Assembly: GCA_033807695.1 (NCBI GenBank) | Contig: CM066308.1 | Span: forward strand, 3,348,001 to 3,412,000 | Length of the DNA: 64,000 nt | Reading direction: 5' to 3' | Source: Daedaleopsis sinensis | Lineage: Eukaryota > Basidiomycota > Agaricomycetes > Polyporales > Polyporaceae | In this document: piece by piece, positions 22,029 through 32,539 of the stretch | Numbering within the stretch: the stretch's first letter is position 1 | Layout of the letters: the number at the start of each line of letters is the position of its first letter | The notes under the pieces: generated by a model | The model's input: only the letters and a program-made list of their open reading frames with translations | What the model was told of the DNA's origin: nothing | Database searches by the model: none | Position numbers and translations under genes: made by a program

Positions 22029-22035
22029 TTATATA
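22029..22035 (-). promoter_or_regulatory. TATA box of the aquaglyceroporin gene
   Basis: TATATAA on the minus strand, about 65 nt before the start codon at 21964. A G-rich block (plus strand) flanks it at 22047..22062. Confidence 0.55.
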
Positions 22036-24227
22036 CGTACGCGGTCAGGGGGAGGGGGAGGGGGTATATTGGGCGTGATGTGCTTCCCCAGAGGGGCCCC
22101 GGGTGGATAGAACTAGACAGAAAAGAGGAACGGGCTGGGTATAATATTATTAGGCGACCGGCCGGCGGGGGACCTGGGGCCCCGGGCGATGCGACCTGAC
22201 GGGTATGGGGACCGGAGTCGCATGACGAGATGACGCGGTCAGAGCTGGTCAGCCCTCCTGATACTCGTCCCTTCGAACTCTGGACGACCGACCGCAAGAG
22301 GCAGCCACCCACGCGCCCATCCCACAACGAGGTCATCGGGCCACTGCACGTGATCCAACTCCAGCGCGTCGATGCCAGCACCCCGAGTCCTCCTCCTTCG
22401 ACGACGTGCTCACCTCGCTTGCACCCAGCTTGCACCCCGCCAACACTCTCAGTCTCGACGACGGCCCCCCTGCCGATGCGCGCGGGGCATACCCCTGTGT
22501 GGCTGCTCCATGACCCGGTCCCGATGGGCCGAACCTCAACTTTGCTTCATCAGCGCTCCCGGCCCAGCCGACTCGTCGCCGAGACCCGTCTCTCTTCCGA
22601 TCCCCGTCCGAGCACGTAACGCCGACGCCGACCCCTGCGCGTAAAAAGTACGCATTGCTTGCGCCTTCCCTCATCAAATACAGCAGAACCAGTGCCTTGC
22701 GCTGCACTACATACCTTCGTCGACTCCCTGTCTTCTGCACCGGAACACGTACATTTAGCTGCTTGCGCAGTCACGAAGGTCCGTGGTCCGTAATGCAACT
22801 TGTAAGCTGACTCGCGGCACAGTGCCGACGCCCGCTCAGCTGGACTCTGGCTCGTTGCGATCACCCCTGTTAGCTGCTCAAGTCTTTGGCTCAGGCTTCA
22901 GCCGCCGGGCCCGGCGCACTTGCATGATCAGGGACCACCAAAGAAAATTCGCTTAGTGTTCCGATCAGTATCAGCTATTTTCGGGTATCTCAAGTCTTCG
23001 AGTCCGACGTTCAACGTCAACGGTTCAACTACACGATAACGAGGAGCGTAGGTAATCGCCTGCCGCATCTTGGTACATTTCCAACCGCTAATTAACCTAC
23101 AAACTCCAGTCGTAAAAGAAGCAGTGTGACCCGCGTGGACACTGATAGACTGAGAGATGAGCTCATGGACGCTCTGACAAGCCTGAGGGCTTCACCCGGG
23201 TATGCGCACTTTGATCTGCGTAGCCCGTCGAGGCTCGATCGCCTCCTGTCTACATATGTCATAATGTGGTAGGACACATTCTGTCAGATGTTCACCGCTG
23301 ATGCTACAGTCGTCCTCCCTATAGGCGGTGCTGGTGCTTGACCAATTCTTTGGTCATGGGTTCACCGTGAGTTCACAGGAAGATGCTAAGAGGACACGCC
23401 TCGACGCACGGGTGGCCGAGAATCTGCGCAGTACGTACACTATACTCTGATCCTAGCTATCTCTAGGCGGTAAGGCACATTCTTTGTATACCCTTAGCTT
23501 CTTGGGAACGGTCACATTGCAGCTCATCATCACTCGGCCGCCAGTGCACGCCACAGACCCGCCTCTCCGCTACCGATCAATCTAGGCCGGTAACTTGCTG
23601 CGTAAGGCGCGCAGCCGGACCAAAGGTTAGCATGAAGAATCAGAGACACGCTCGTAGCACGAATATTGAGAGAGCGCGGTGTGAGCACAACAGAACCGAG
23701 CCCATTCTTGCTCTCACGCACAGTGCTTATCCGATTTCTGGGGTCAAGTCTATGTAAAGCCAATGGTTCCCGCCATATGCCATGACCATCTGTCTTCCAC
23801 TTGGTTGTTCGGAAGCGCAAGCTGACTTGCGCCGTACTAAGAGCGGGAGTGTAAGTTTGCATGACGGTATCGAGGACGACATACTAAACGGGCAGATCTC
23901 GTCACTCGGATAGTATTCAAAGAATACATCGCGGCAGACGACCATGTACGTACCTACCAGACTTGTCGCACACCTCGAACCTAGTAGGCAACTTTAAGAG
24001 GTGGCAAGAGCTCCTGGAACCTCGGAACTCAGATGACGTCCGCATGTGATAAGTGACAACCCTAACCTGACGGCATATAGACGTCGTGGCGTAATGGGCG
24101 CTTGCCGTCATTGGCGCAGTCTGCGGCAGTGGCTACGAGACTCATTCACTTGCTTCACGACTGCCATTAACCGCCATCACCATCCGTACTATTCCCGTAA
24201 TACCCATCTACCCGCCTACTGATCACG
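22036..24227. other. 2.2 kb without a supported gene
   Basis: Upstream regions of the aquaglyceroporin and SYLF genes. On the minus strand at about 23.5-24.1 kb there are coding-like fragments (for example FEYYPSDEICPF, and a GTATGT donor at 23887), but I could not join them into a gene of known type; a decayed gene is possible. Confidence 0.4.
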
Positions 24228-25457
24228 ATGTCTATGCTGGACAAGTTCCGCAAGGGTGCGCAGAAGGCCGGTGTCCAAGCGACCGCATTCCTCAAGGAGG
24301 GCTCGAACAAGCTCGCGAACGAGTCGCAGCATTTCGTACAGGGCTTCACATTGCCAGGAGAGGCAGAGAAGGCCGCCAAGATCCTGGAGAGCTTCCTCGG
24401 TGGGTGCAACGACGGGGGTCTCTTCTGCGGCGGGCGCAGGTGGTGACAATGCTCATCGTGCACAGCTGACCCCGAGCATCCCGAATCCGCACTCAACGCC
24501 ATCCCCAAGGCCGTCCTCCAGCGCGCGCGAGGCGAGTGACCCTCTTCCTCGTTCGCACCCTCGCCTCATGTACTAACGTCCATCTGAACGCCGTGCCCCG
24601 TTTTTCTGCGCCCACGCCCGCACACGCACAGGCCTCGCGATCTTCTCCGTGCTCAAAGCCGGCTTCGTCTTCTCTGGCAAGGCCGGCTCGGGGCTCGTCA
24701 TCGCCCGCCTGCCCGACGGCTCGTGGTCCGCGCCGTCGTGCATTGCGACTGGGGGCGTCGGCTGGGGGCTCCAGATCGGCGCGGACATCACCGAGTTCGT
24801 CATGGTGCTCAACAGCGAGGAGGCCGTGCGCGCGTTCGCGCTCGGCGGGAACGTCACGATCGGGGGCAACGTCTCCGCCTCGGCGGGCCCGATCGGGACT
24901 GGCGGCGCCGTGCAGGCGACGCTCGCGCACCCCGCGCCCATGTTCTCGTACTCCAAGTCGAAAGGTGCGTGTCCGTTGCCGTATCGGTGTGCTCTTTGGC
25001 CCCGGCTTCGTCTCTCCCGCCCCCTTCCAAGCTCGCGCCCTATCCCCCTTCTTTGCCCCCATGTGTACCCGCCATGCCCCCTACGGCATCGTGCTGTCAT
25101 ACACGCTACCTCCGTGGAGCGTCGGGTACGTCTCAGCGGCAGTAGCAGCAGAAGGACTGACGTCGCCCCGATCCCGTCCCCCCAGGTCTCTTCGCCGGCC
25201 TCTCGCTGGAGGGCACGGTGCTCATCGAGCGCAAGGACGCGAACAAGGACTTCTACGGCTCTCCCGTTCCCGCACGCGACATCCTCGGCGGCCGCGTGCC
25301 CCCGCCGGAAGTCGCCTCAAAACTGTATGAGGTCATTGAGGCCGCGGAGGGCGTCGACGAGACTGGTTTGCCCGAGAACGCGTACGTCCCGACCGCAGCA
25401 GGGGACCACATGGATATACGGCATGGGGGCACAGTCTTCGATGCCGAGGGACATTGA
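24228..25457 (+). CDS. SYLF-domain protein (Ysc84/SH3YL1-like)
   Basis: Lipid- and actin-binding protein of the SYLF (DUF500) family, which acts at endocytic actin patches with Las17/WASP. Exons 24228..24399, 24466..24531, 24632..24964 and 25186..25457 give 280 residues. The domain is complete: FRKGAQKAGVQATAFLKEG at the N-terminus, IPKAVLQRARGLAIFSVLKAG, a long glycine-rich core (GSGLVIARLPDGSWSAPS, GGVGWGLQIGADITEFVMVL), and SLEGTVLIERKDANKDFYG. No SH3 domain follows, so this is the short form, as in many basidiomycetes. The second intron (24532..24631) starts with GCGAGT: the only in-phase reading needs a GC-AG intron, because using the nearby GT at 24536 breaks the frame. The cytosolic location is from the family. 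Confidence 0.92.
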
Positions 25458-25658
25458 AGGAGGATCTTTCGGATGTTGGGTGGCGGTTGTGATCAGAAGA
25501 AATGCTGGGGGACGGATCGTTCTGAGAATCGATGTGCAGAAGCTGGTCCAATTGTCTCTTACTTAGTCACGTACGGATATGACCTCTACGACCCACTGTA
25601 ATGATATTGCTGCTCGGACGTATCGTGGCGATCAGGCGCAAGCTCGGACGGTTGACTC

Positions 25659-25669
25659 AAAAACAAAAA
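25659..25669 (-). terminator. RNA polymerase III terminator of tRNA-Gly
   Basis: Two T5 runs on the minus strand about 10-20 nt after the tRNA. Confidence 0.7.
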
Positions 25670-25678
25670 TCTCTGCAA

Positions 25679-25749
25679 TGCATTAAGGGGGAATCGAACC
25701 CCCGGCGGGTCGATGGCAACGACCCAGGTTACCACTACCCCATTAATGC
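25679..25749 (-). tRNA. tRNA-Gly (GCC)
   Basis: 71-nt cloverleaf with a 7-bp acceptor stem (GCATTAA/TTAATGC), A-box in the D arm, an anticodon loop TTGCCAT reading GCC, and B-box GGTTCGATTCC. No intron. It is identical base for base to the copy at 35857..35927, in the opposite direction. Confidence 0.95.
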
Positions 25750-25952
25750 GGTGGACATTCTACGTTACGCTTCGTGTTGGTGTGCAAACGTTCAATATTG
25801 GGATTTGGACATAAGTAGTGTCATGTTGTCGTGACTTTGAATCGTTACTGGACCTGATTCCGTATGTTGTTGCACTCTCTGATATACACGTAAACCACAC
25901 TACACACACTGACAGGCGTATAGGTACGACTTGAGAATCCGTGGGTCGATGG

Positions 25953-27544
25953 TCACCTCGCCTTCGCTGATTTCGTGGGGCCAGCTCTTGCTGAGGACAC
26001 GCCTCCATCCGTGTCTATCTTCCGTTTCTTGACTCCAGGTTTCGTGCCACCGGTGGTTCGTGAAGGCCTCGTACCCTTATTTGGGCCGCGAGGGGGCTTC
26101 TTCACCTGCGTCTGTTCGGAGCATGCTATCAGCGGAGAGCTTGGCCTAGCGTACCCTGGATGCCACACATACCTTAGGTCCGAGCAGCAGCTCGTCGTCC
26201 TCCCCCTCGTCGTCTTCCATCTCACCCTCCTCTTCGCCCTGGCCAAGGCTCTCCTGTTCGTCATCGAACGCTTCCGCACTCCGTTTGCTCCTTGCAGGCA
26301 CATTCGAAGCCCGCCGTCTCCTGGGTCCGGGGGCCACCGGGGGTTGGTCGTCGGGCTCGTACACAGAGCCCGACGCGGCCGACTCCAGCTCGTCCAGCTC
26401 GCCGTCCGTCTCATCCTCCTCCTTGACGTCGACGACAGCAGTCACGCGGCGGATGAGCTGCTGGCGAGGCTGCGTCTGGCCCGGGGCGTGCGCCCCGGTC
26501 GCCCGCGCGGTCGCCGGGGTGCGCGGAGTCGCGCGGCTCCCGCTGGCCTGGGGCGTGTCCGCAGTCGAGGCGTTCTCCTTGCGTCGGCCTGTGGGTACGC
26601 GGCTCGGGGACCCGTTGCGAGAGCGAGAGTCGGCGTGGTTGGTCCCCCGCGAGGAGTGTGGGGCGCGAGACTTGCGGGCGGTGGTAGCGGGCGCGTCGTC
26701 TTCTGCAGGATCGCGCCCGTGGGCATGCGGAGTCGCCGCACGATGCGAGTGGGAGTGGGAGGTGGACGCTCGTTTGGTTGCGGAGGAGGACGATGAGAGA
26801 TCTTCGATATGCGCGTATGGCGCGCGCGGCGTGAAGGGCGCGGTGTAGGCGTGTGCAGCAGCATTCCACTGCGGCAGCCGGCTGAGTCTCGGAACAGCAG
26901 ATACTAGAGCACGGAGACGTACGGCAAGTTGTCCTGCGATGAGCTCTTCGATGCGGACAGACAGTCTACTCCGCTCGTGTTCTGCCCGCCGATACTGGTC
27001 CTTCCACCCGTCTACCTCTTGGCGGGACGACTCCTCCAGACGGTTGAGCTGTGTCTTCCATTGCTGCACTTCCGCACGCAGTTGGGCAATCGTCTCCGTG
27101 TTGTGCTTGAGCTGCTCCACAAGTCATGAGTTATATGCCGACATATCGCGATGTTCAGCTCACGTTCAAGTCAGACTTATCCAGCTGCGAAGCCCGGGAT
27201 GTCTGAGCGGCATATAGGCAAAGACAGAAGTGCGGGACTCACCGCGGCCTTCCACCCTTCCTGCCGAACCTCCAGCTCCTTCACGTCGAGTTGGGCATCA
27301 TGCAGCGCCTTCAGCGCATCGTCCCTCTCTTCTCTAAGTCTTGCCAGTTCTCCATTGGCTTGTTCTTGCGCGCCCTGCACGACATTCAGCTGAGAATGAG
27401 GATGGTTTGAGTTGCGTAACCACACGAGAACAAAGAGGAGCGACGCACCGCGACAGTGGCGGCCTTCGTCAGGTTGGCGAGGGCGTCGCTGACGGTGGGG
27501 GCGGAGGACGATGACGACGACATTGATCGCGTAATGCCTGGCAT
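25953..27544 (-). CDS. coiled-coil protein with basic/acidic disordered tail, probably nuclear
   Basis: I do not recognise the family. Exons 27544..27449, 27389..27243, 27114..26173 and 26111..25953 (all phase 0) give 447 residues. Residues about 30-130 are a coiled coil with heptad-like Leu/Ala spacing (ELARLREERDDALKALHDA, AQLRAEVQQWKTQLNRLEE). The middle is Ser/Thr/Arg/Pro-rich and disordered. An acidic run (GEEEGEMEDDEGEDDELLLG) follows, then a Lys/Arg-rich end with a likely nuclear signal (GVKKRKI). It has the build of a chromatin- or kinetochore-associated scaffold, but that is only an impression. The third exon uses the acceptor GTGGAG, the only in-phase AG. It is divergent from the OGFr gene with 270 nt between starts. 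Confidence 0.75.
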
Positions 27545-27814
27545 ATGGAAGGCTTCGAGCCTGTTCGAACGAGTCGGGGAGAGGTGGCCTGAGACGCCGA
27601 CGACGCGGTTGTGGCTGCTGGTTACGCGAGGTTTACCGCACTTACCCACGTGTCAAACTCCGATAGTCTCATGTTGTATCGGATTGAGACTCCGGTTATT
27701 ATCGCCAATGAGACGCGCCCGCGTTGTATCTCCCGCCACATGCTGCGTGCTCTTCCACTCTCTGCTATCTACAGTCCACGAGTCACCCTCCTGTCTGCGC
27801 GTTTGTGGACTACG

Positions 27815-28752
27815 ATGTCTTTGCCTGGAGATGTTCGCGAATTTCTAGAAGGATACCCTCGCATAGATGATGAGCCGGACTTGAATGCCAACCTAGAGTT
27901 TTACAAGAATACCCGACGCTGCCGGCCAGATAACCTCTTGATCGACCAGCTACATGAACAGTGAGTCGTTTCAATGCCCTACAGCCTGCTGCGATGTGAT
28001 CGCAAAGTGCTGTAGGTGGAAAACGGACTACTCCAAGCTGGAGTACAAACACGGGTACATCCAATGGTTGTGCGTATATCGATGACTTCCGATCTGGGAA
28101 CTACCTGATGTCTTGTACTGCATAGGTTCCCGTTACAAGAGTTTGGGATGAACTACGAAGCTCAGCCCCTCCAGAAGCATGAGATTAGTGCAATGAAGGA
28201 AGACATCAACGTTATAGAACGCCTCCAGCGGTCCTACGAGGTGATGCTTGGATTCTACGGGATGGAGCTAGCATCAAAGGATACCGGAGAATTGAAGAGG
28301 GCGGACAACTGGGAGGATAGGTATCGGAATCTAGTTCGTGAGTAGTGTTGCGTACATCTCACATTGCTCTGGCCCTGCTAACGTCTGCTGCAGGCGCGCC
28401 ACATAATTACCTCCGCATTTCCCGCATCCTGAAGTGTCTCTCCGAGTTCGGCTTGGAAGTCTACAATGCCGGATTTCTGCTGTTCGTCCTAGCGGAGCAG
28501 AGCGCCAACAAACAGCTGAATTCGCAGACCATCAAGAGCAGCATGGATAGGTGGTGGGCGAACTGTTTGCGCAACGAGGAAGAGAGGAGATGGATCAATG
28601 GTATCGTGCGCAAGGTTCGGGGCGGATCAGACTTTGTGTTCTCGGAAGAGGCGTACCGGGAAGCATTGCGGAGAAGGAAGGAGACGGGGAGTCTGAAAGA
28701 CGATTCCGGCGGGGATGAGCAATCCGATGGTACCGGTGAGGAATCCGATTGA
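27815..28752 (+). CDS. opioid growth factor receptor (OGFr) domain protein
   Basis: 256 residues from exons 27815..27960, 28016..28069, 28126..28337 and 28394..28752. The OGFr conserved region fills most of it: LEFYKNTRRCRPDNLLIDQ, QWKTDYSKLEYKHGYIQWLF, PLQEFGMNYEAQPLQKHEI and RSYEVMLGFYGMEL. These blocks are interrupted by introns at family-conserved points. The helical second half (APHNYLRISRILKCLSEFG) ends in an acidic Ser/Gly tail. Function in fungi is unknown; animal OGFr is a nuclear-envelope growth regulator, and that role should not be carried over. The ATG at 27815 was chosen because it starts a family-like N-terminus (MSLPGDVREFLEGYPR). The open frame extends upstream but looks non-coding. 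Confidence 0.9.
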
Positions 28753-28913
28753 CTATAATAGTGATGTGGGTGTGAGCATGTTCGTCTTTTGTACAACTAA
28801 GAGAATACACAATCTCGCAGGATCACAGATGCGGTAGCCGGCAAGACTTCACAGGCACTTGATCAGCGCGAACTTTTGACAACGGTAGGACAGTCTCCGC
28901 AACGAACCTAGTG

Positions 28914-29538
28914 CTATAAGGTATCTGAGGTGAGCGCATTGAGCTTGGCCATGAGCGCACTCCTCTGTGCGGCCTCAAACCGCGGACTGACAGATTGCAG
29001 TAGCTGCTCGATGGTCTCGAAAATGATCTCTGCATCGAGATCGGGGTCCATAGGTGGCTCGGATGGACTTTGAAGCTACGTACACGGCAGCATCGGTGTC
29101 TCCGCCGGATGGACAAGTCATCTTACGAAACGCACCTGGAAACCTCTACTCGTGAGGGAGATCATCACAACTTGCTCCTCCAGCAGCACTATCTTGGCGG
29201 TTGCTTTCATGGGGGAAGTAGAGACGATCTCGTAGCTAGAGATGCCGAAGGATTGCTCGGTGAGAGCGCGGATGAGTTCCTCCTCCACGAAAGCGTGTGG
29301 TTCAGACTGCATGGTGTGTAGCTCGTAGCCCTTGATGCAGATTTTATAGCAGGCGGGCGGAAGAGAGATGCGAAGCAAGCCAGACAAGTTCGAGGTGGTT
29401 GAGAGCAAGACGTCATTGCTGGTAGTCCGTAAATCATATGGCTAGCGCGCGTGAGCGCGGCGGAACGCGTCGCGTTCGGTCAGCGCCTAGTCAACGCCTT
29501 TACCACTTACCATCTACTTCTTCGTGATACCCATCCAT
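28914..29538 (-). CDS. GSKIP-domain protein
   Basis: About 162 residues. The two main exons, 29441..29136 and 29075..28914, are solid. They contain the GSKIP signature FVEEELIRALTEQSFGI, SYEIVSTSPMKATAKIVLLE and VVMISLTSRGFQ, followed by a helical C-terminus ending NALTSDTL. In animals the domain binds GSK-3 and, in GSKIP itself, PKA. Here only the domain is clear. The first exon is uncertain: MDGYHEE from 29538..29518 with a weak GTAGAT donor keeps the frame, whereas the stronger GTAAGT 7 nt downstream does not. The start lies 79 nt from the VPS45 start on the other strand, so the two share a very compact promoter. Confidence 0.8.
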
Positions 29539-29617
29539 TCGGACGGTCACAGGCCAGCACAATCGGTCGACTCGACGATAATATAGCTCCCTTCACCCTC
29601 CCTGACACGTACACACC
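29539..29617. promoter_or_regulatory. compact bidirectional promoter, GSKIP-domain gene / VPS45
   Basis: Only 79 nt lie between the two proposed start codons, including an ATAATATAG stretch near 29579. If the GSKIP start is wrong, the gap would change. Confidence 0.45.
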
Positions 29618-32161
29618 ATGGATGTCGTGAAGGCTGTGGAGACCTACATCACGAAGATGGTCTCAACGCCATCCTCGATGAAGGTGCTCCTGTTGGACAA
29701 TCATACCGTATGTTCTCTTCGCCATCGGTGTCCTGCTCTGTACGCATAACAAAGCTGGTCCGCAGACTCCGATTGTCTCCCTGTCCGCTACACAGTCCAT
29801 ACTCCTCTCACATCAAGTATATCTCACCGACAAGGTCGATAATAAGAAGCGCGAACGCATGGCACATATGAAGTGTGTGTGTTTCCTCCAGCCCAACGAG
29901 GAGAGCTTCGATGCTCTGGCTGCTGAGCTCCACGAACCAAAGTATGGGGAATACTACCTCTGTCAGTGAGCGACCCGTCACCACCTTCCCTTTCCCTCGT
30001 CTCAAGCTCGCTTCTTGTGCGAGGCTGCAGACTTCAGCAACATCCTCAGCAAGCGCGCCATCGAACGATTAGCAGACGTTGACGAGTACGAAGTCGTTCG
30101 GGAAGTGCAGGTAAGTCTCCCTGGCCGTCCCCGTGCCCTGGGCATCCCGCACTACACAGGCATTCCGCATTGGAGTCCCGCACCTGCCCAGGCCCGAGTA
30201 CCGTCGTTGACCCGTCCCTGATGCACGCCCTCAAGGAATACTTTGCAGACTATGCGCCGACGCTCCCCTCCCTCTTCTCGCTCAACCACTCTCCCACCTC
30301 CTCCCGTCCATTGTACGGAAACAGCCCGAACTCGTGGGACCCGCAGGCGCTCGAGCGCGCCGTGCAGGGTGTCACGGCGGTGCTGCTCAGTCTCAAGAAG
30401 AAGCCCGTGATCAGGTTCGAGAAGTCGAGCCCGATGGCGAAGAAACTTGGGGTCGAAATCCAGGTACGGCTCTGGAGCTGCGCACTAAGCACGATAGGGC
30501 ACGCCGAGCTGACTTGTGCTCGCTTTCTAGCACCGGATACAGTCCGAATCGCAGCTGTTCGACTTCAGGCTCACGCAGGTCCCCCCACTGCTGCTCATCC
30601 TGGACCGGAGGAACGACCCGGTGACGCCGCTGCTCTCGCAATGGACGTACCAGGCAATGGTGCACGAGCTGCTTGGGATCCAGAATGGCCGTGTAGATTT
30701 GGGCCTTGTGCCCGATATACGGCCAGAGCTGAAGGTCTGTTCTTCATCCTCTGCACGCCTGATTTTGCAGAGCCCTGGCTGATCATTGGCTCAGGAAGTC
30801 ACGCTGACGCCATCGACCGACCCGTTCTTCCAAGCACACCATCTTGCGACGTTCGGAGACCTGGGCACGGCGTTGAAGTCGTATGTGCAGTCGTACCAGT
30901 CGCATTCGCTGGCCAACAACCCGTCCTCGATCCAGTCAATATCAGATATGAAGCGGTTCGTCGAGGAGTACCCCGAGTTCCGCAAGCTTGGCGGAAACGT
31001 CAGCAAACATGTAGCGATCGTCGGTGAGCTGAGTCGGCTCGTGGAGCGAGACAAGCTGCTTGAGCTCGGAGAGATTGAGCAAGGCCTCGCCACTGGCTCT
31101 GGCGCAGACTTGAAGGTATGATTGACTGCGACGTTGTGCACACTCCGCTTATGCTGACTATTCGTGACGCAGAGCGTGCAATCACTCGTCACAAATCCAG
31201 CCATTCAGCCATGGAACAAGCTGCGGCTGGTGATGCTTTACGCGCTGAGGTACCAGAAGTCACAAGCGCAGAACGTCGCGTCGCTCGTCAACCTGATGCT
31301 CGAAAATGGTGTCTCAAGAGAGGATGCACGAGTAGGTTTAACGTTACACTAGCCGTAGCTGCATGTCGTGCTGAGATCGCATCGTGCAGCTCGTATACGT
31401 GCTCTTGAATATCGCCGGATCCGATCAACGACAAGAGGATCTGTTCTCCGCAGAGGCGTTATTCGCGAAGGGACGATCGGCTTTGAAGGGGTTGAAAGGC
31501 GTCGAGAATGTGTACATGCAACATACACCTCATCTTTCGCAGACGCTGGAGAACTTATTCAGAGGACGACTGCGAGACACCACTCACCCCTTCTTGGACG
31601 GTGCGGGGCCAAACGCAGGATTGCAACGGTATTATCCCGCCCCACATTGCGCCACTCCGAAGTTCCTAATATACGTCTGAACAGCCCGGGGGATGTTATC
31701 ATCTTCATGATCGGCGGAACTACATACGCAGAAGCGCGGGTGGTTGCGCTGCTGAACCAAGAGTCGACTTCGGGCGGAGCCTCTGTGGCGGCGGGGTCGC
31801 GTCTTCTGCTCGGAGGGACATGTGTCCACAACTCGTCGAGGTAAATCAGCACGTTCCGACTGCTCGTGACATGATCGAGGATTGCTAACTCGAACCGCGA
31901 AGCTTCCTGGACATGGTCCGCAACGCCTCAGTGAATTTCCCCGCGTCGGTATACGAGCCGCCACCAGGCTCGTCGAGCAACATGCCGTCGCTGAACCTCA
32001 ATCTCGGTGGAGTGAACGTCAGCCTGGGTGGCTCGGCGCCGGGCGTGTATCGGACGAGCGGGGAGGGGGTCAGTCTGCAGACGGAGGGAATTAAGGACGG
32101 AGTGCGGAACCTCTTGGGGAAGGTGAAGCAGGGAGTGGACCGGATTGCGTCGCAGCCATGA
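29618..32161 (+). CDS. VPS45: vacuolar protein sorting-associated protein VPS45 (Sec1/Munc18 family)
   Basis: SM protein that binds the syntaxin Tlg2 and promotes SNARE assembly at the trans-Golgi/endosome. Ten exons: 29618..29707, 29766..29961, 30031..30110, 30236..30463, 30531..30734, 30795..31115, 31173..31331, 31390..31628, 31685..31840, 31903..32161. The frame closes on 643 residues. Family blocks in order: [91 protein letters not shown] and [17 protein letters not shown]. The tail has a Gly/Ser/Asn-rich insert ([15 protein letters not shown]), making it somewhat longer than the yeast protein. No membrane helix. All phases agree; exon 2 must end at T|GTCAGT to restore YFSNIL. It lies upstream of ERV46 in the same direction. 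Confidence 0.95.
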
Positions 32162-32405
32162 GCAGCGTGCGCTCGGTCTGTCCTCGGTTTTGGTGCATGT
32201 CTCGTGCAGGTGCTTGTAGAGAGAAGCTATGGATGTTTTGGCAGTCTGTACGGCTAATTTCTGGGAGATGGTCGGAGCCTCGCGCACGAGACGGATTCGA
32301 TCATGTGGCAGTGACACGTCACCCGGACATCCGGGTCGCTCATATTGCTACGCGTCTCCGCGCCTGGCCTGCCCACCCGACACCTTCACGACTACTCATC
32401 TCTCT

Positions 32406-32427
32406 ACCACCACCACCACCACCACCC
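32406..32427. repeat. CAC trinucleotide repeat in the ERV46 leader
   Basis: Seven ACC units about 115 nt before the ERV46 start. The leader (32162..32539) is otherwise C/T-rich and holds no gene. Confidence 0.75.
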
Positions 32428-32539
32428 ACCTCCGTCGCCGCTCGACTCAGCGAGGACTGGCCCTCCTCCCTCTCCTTCACCCCGGTTTACCTTCGTTCTC
32501 GTACTTCATTGGTTTCGCGGCTTTGGACAGGCGGGCATC

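Noticed and set aside
23530..24111. Minus-strand fragments upstream of the SYLF gene
   Set aside because: Some donor and acceptor sites fit, but competing joins give different short proteins and none matches a known family.
24493..25062. Long minus-strand open frame opposite the SYLF gene
   Set aside because: It is the shadow of a GC-rich coding exon; the sense strand carries a complete SYLF domain.
26285..26848. Long plus-strand frame opposite the coiled-coil gene
   Set aside because: Ser/Arg/Ala-rich antisense of a GC-rich exon, with no start context or motif.
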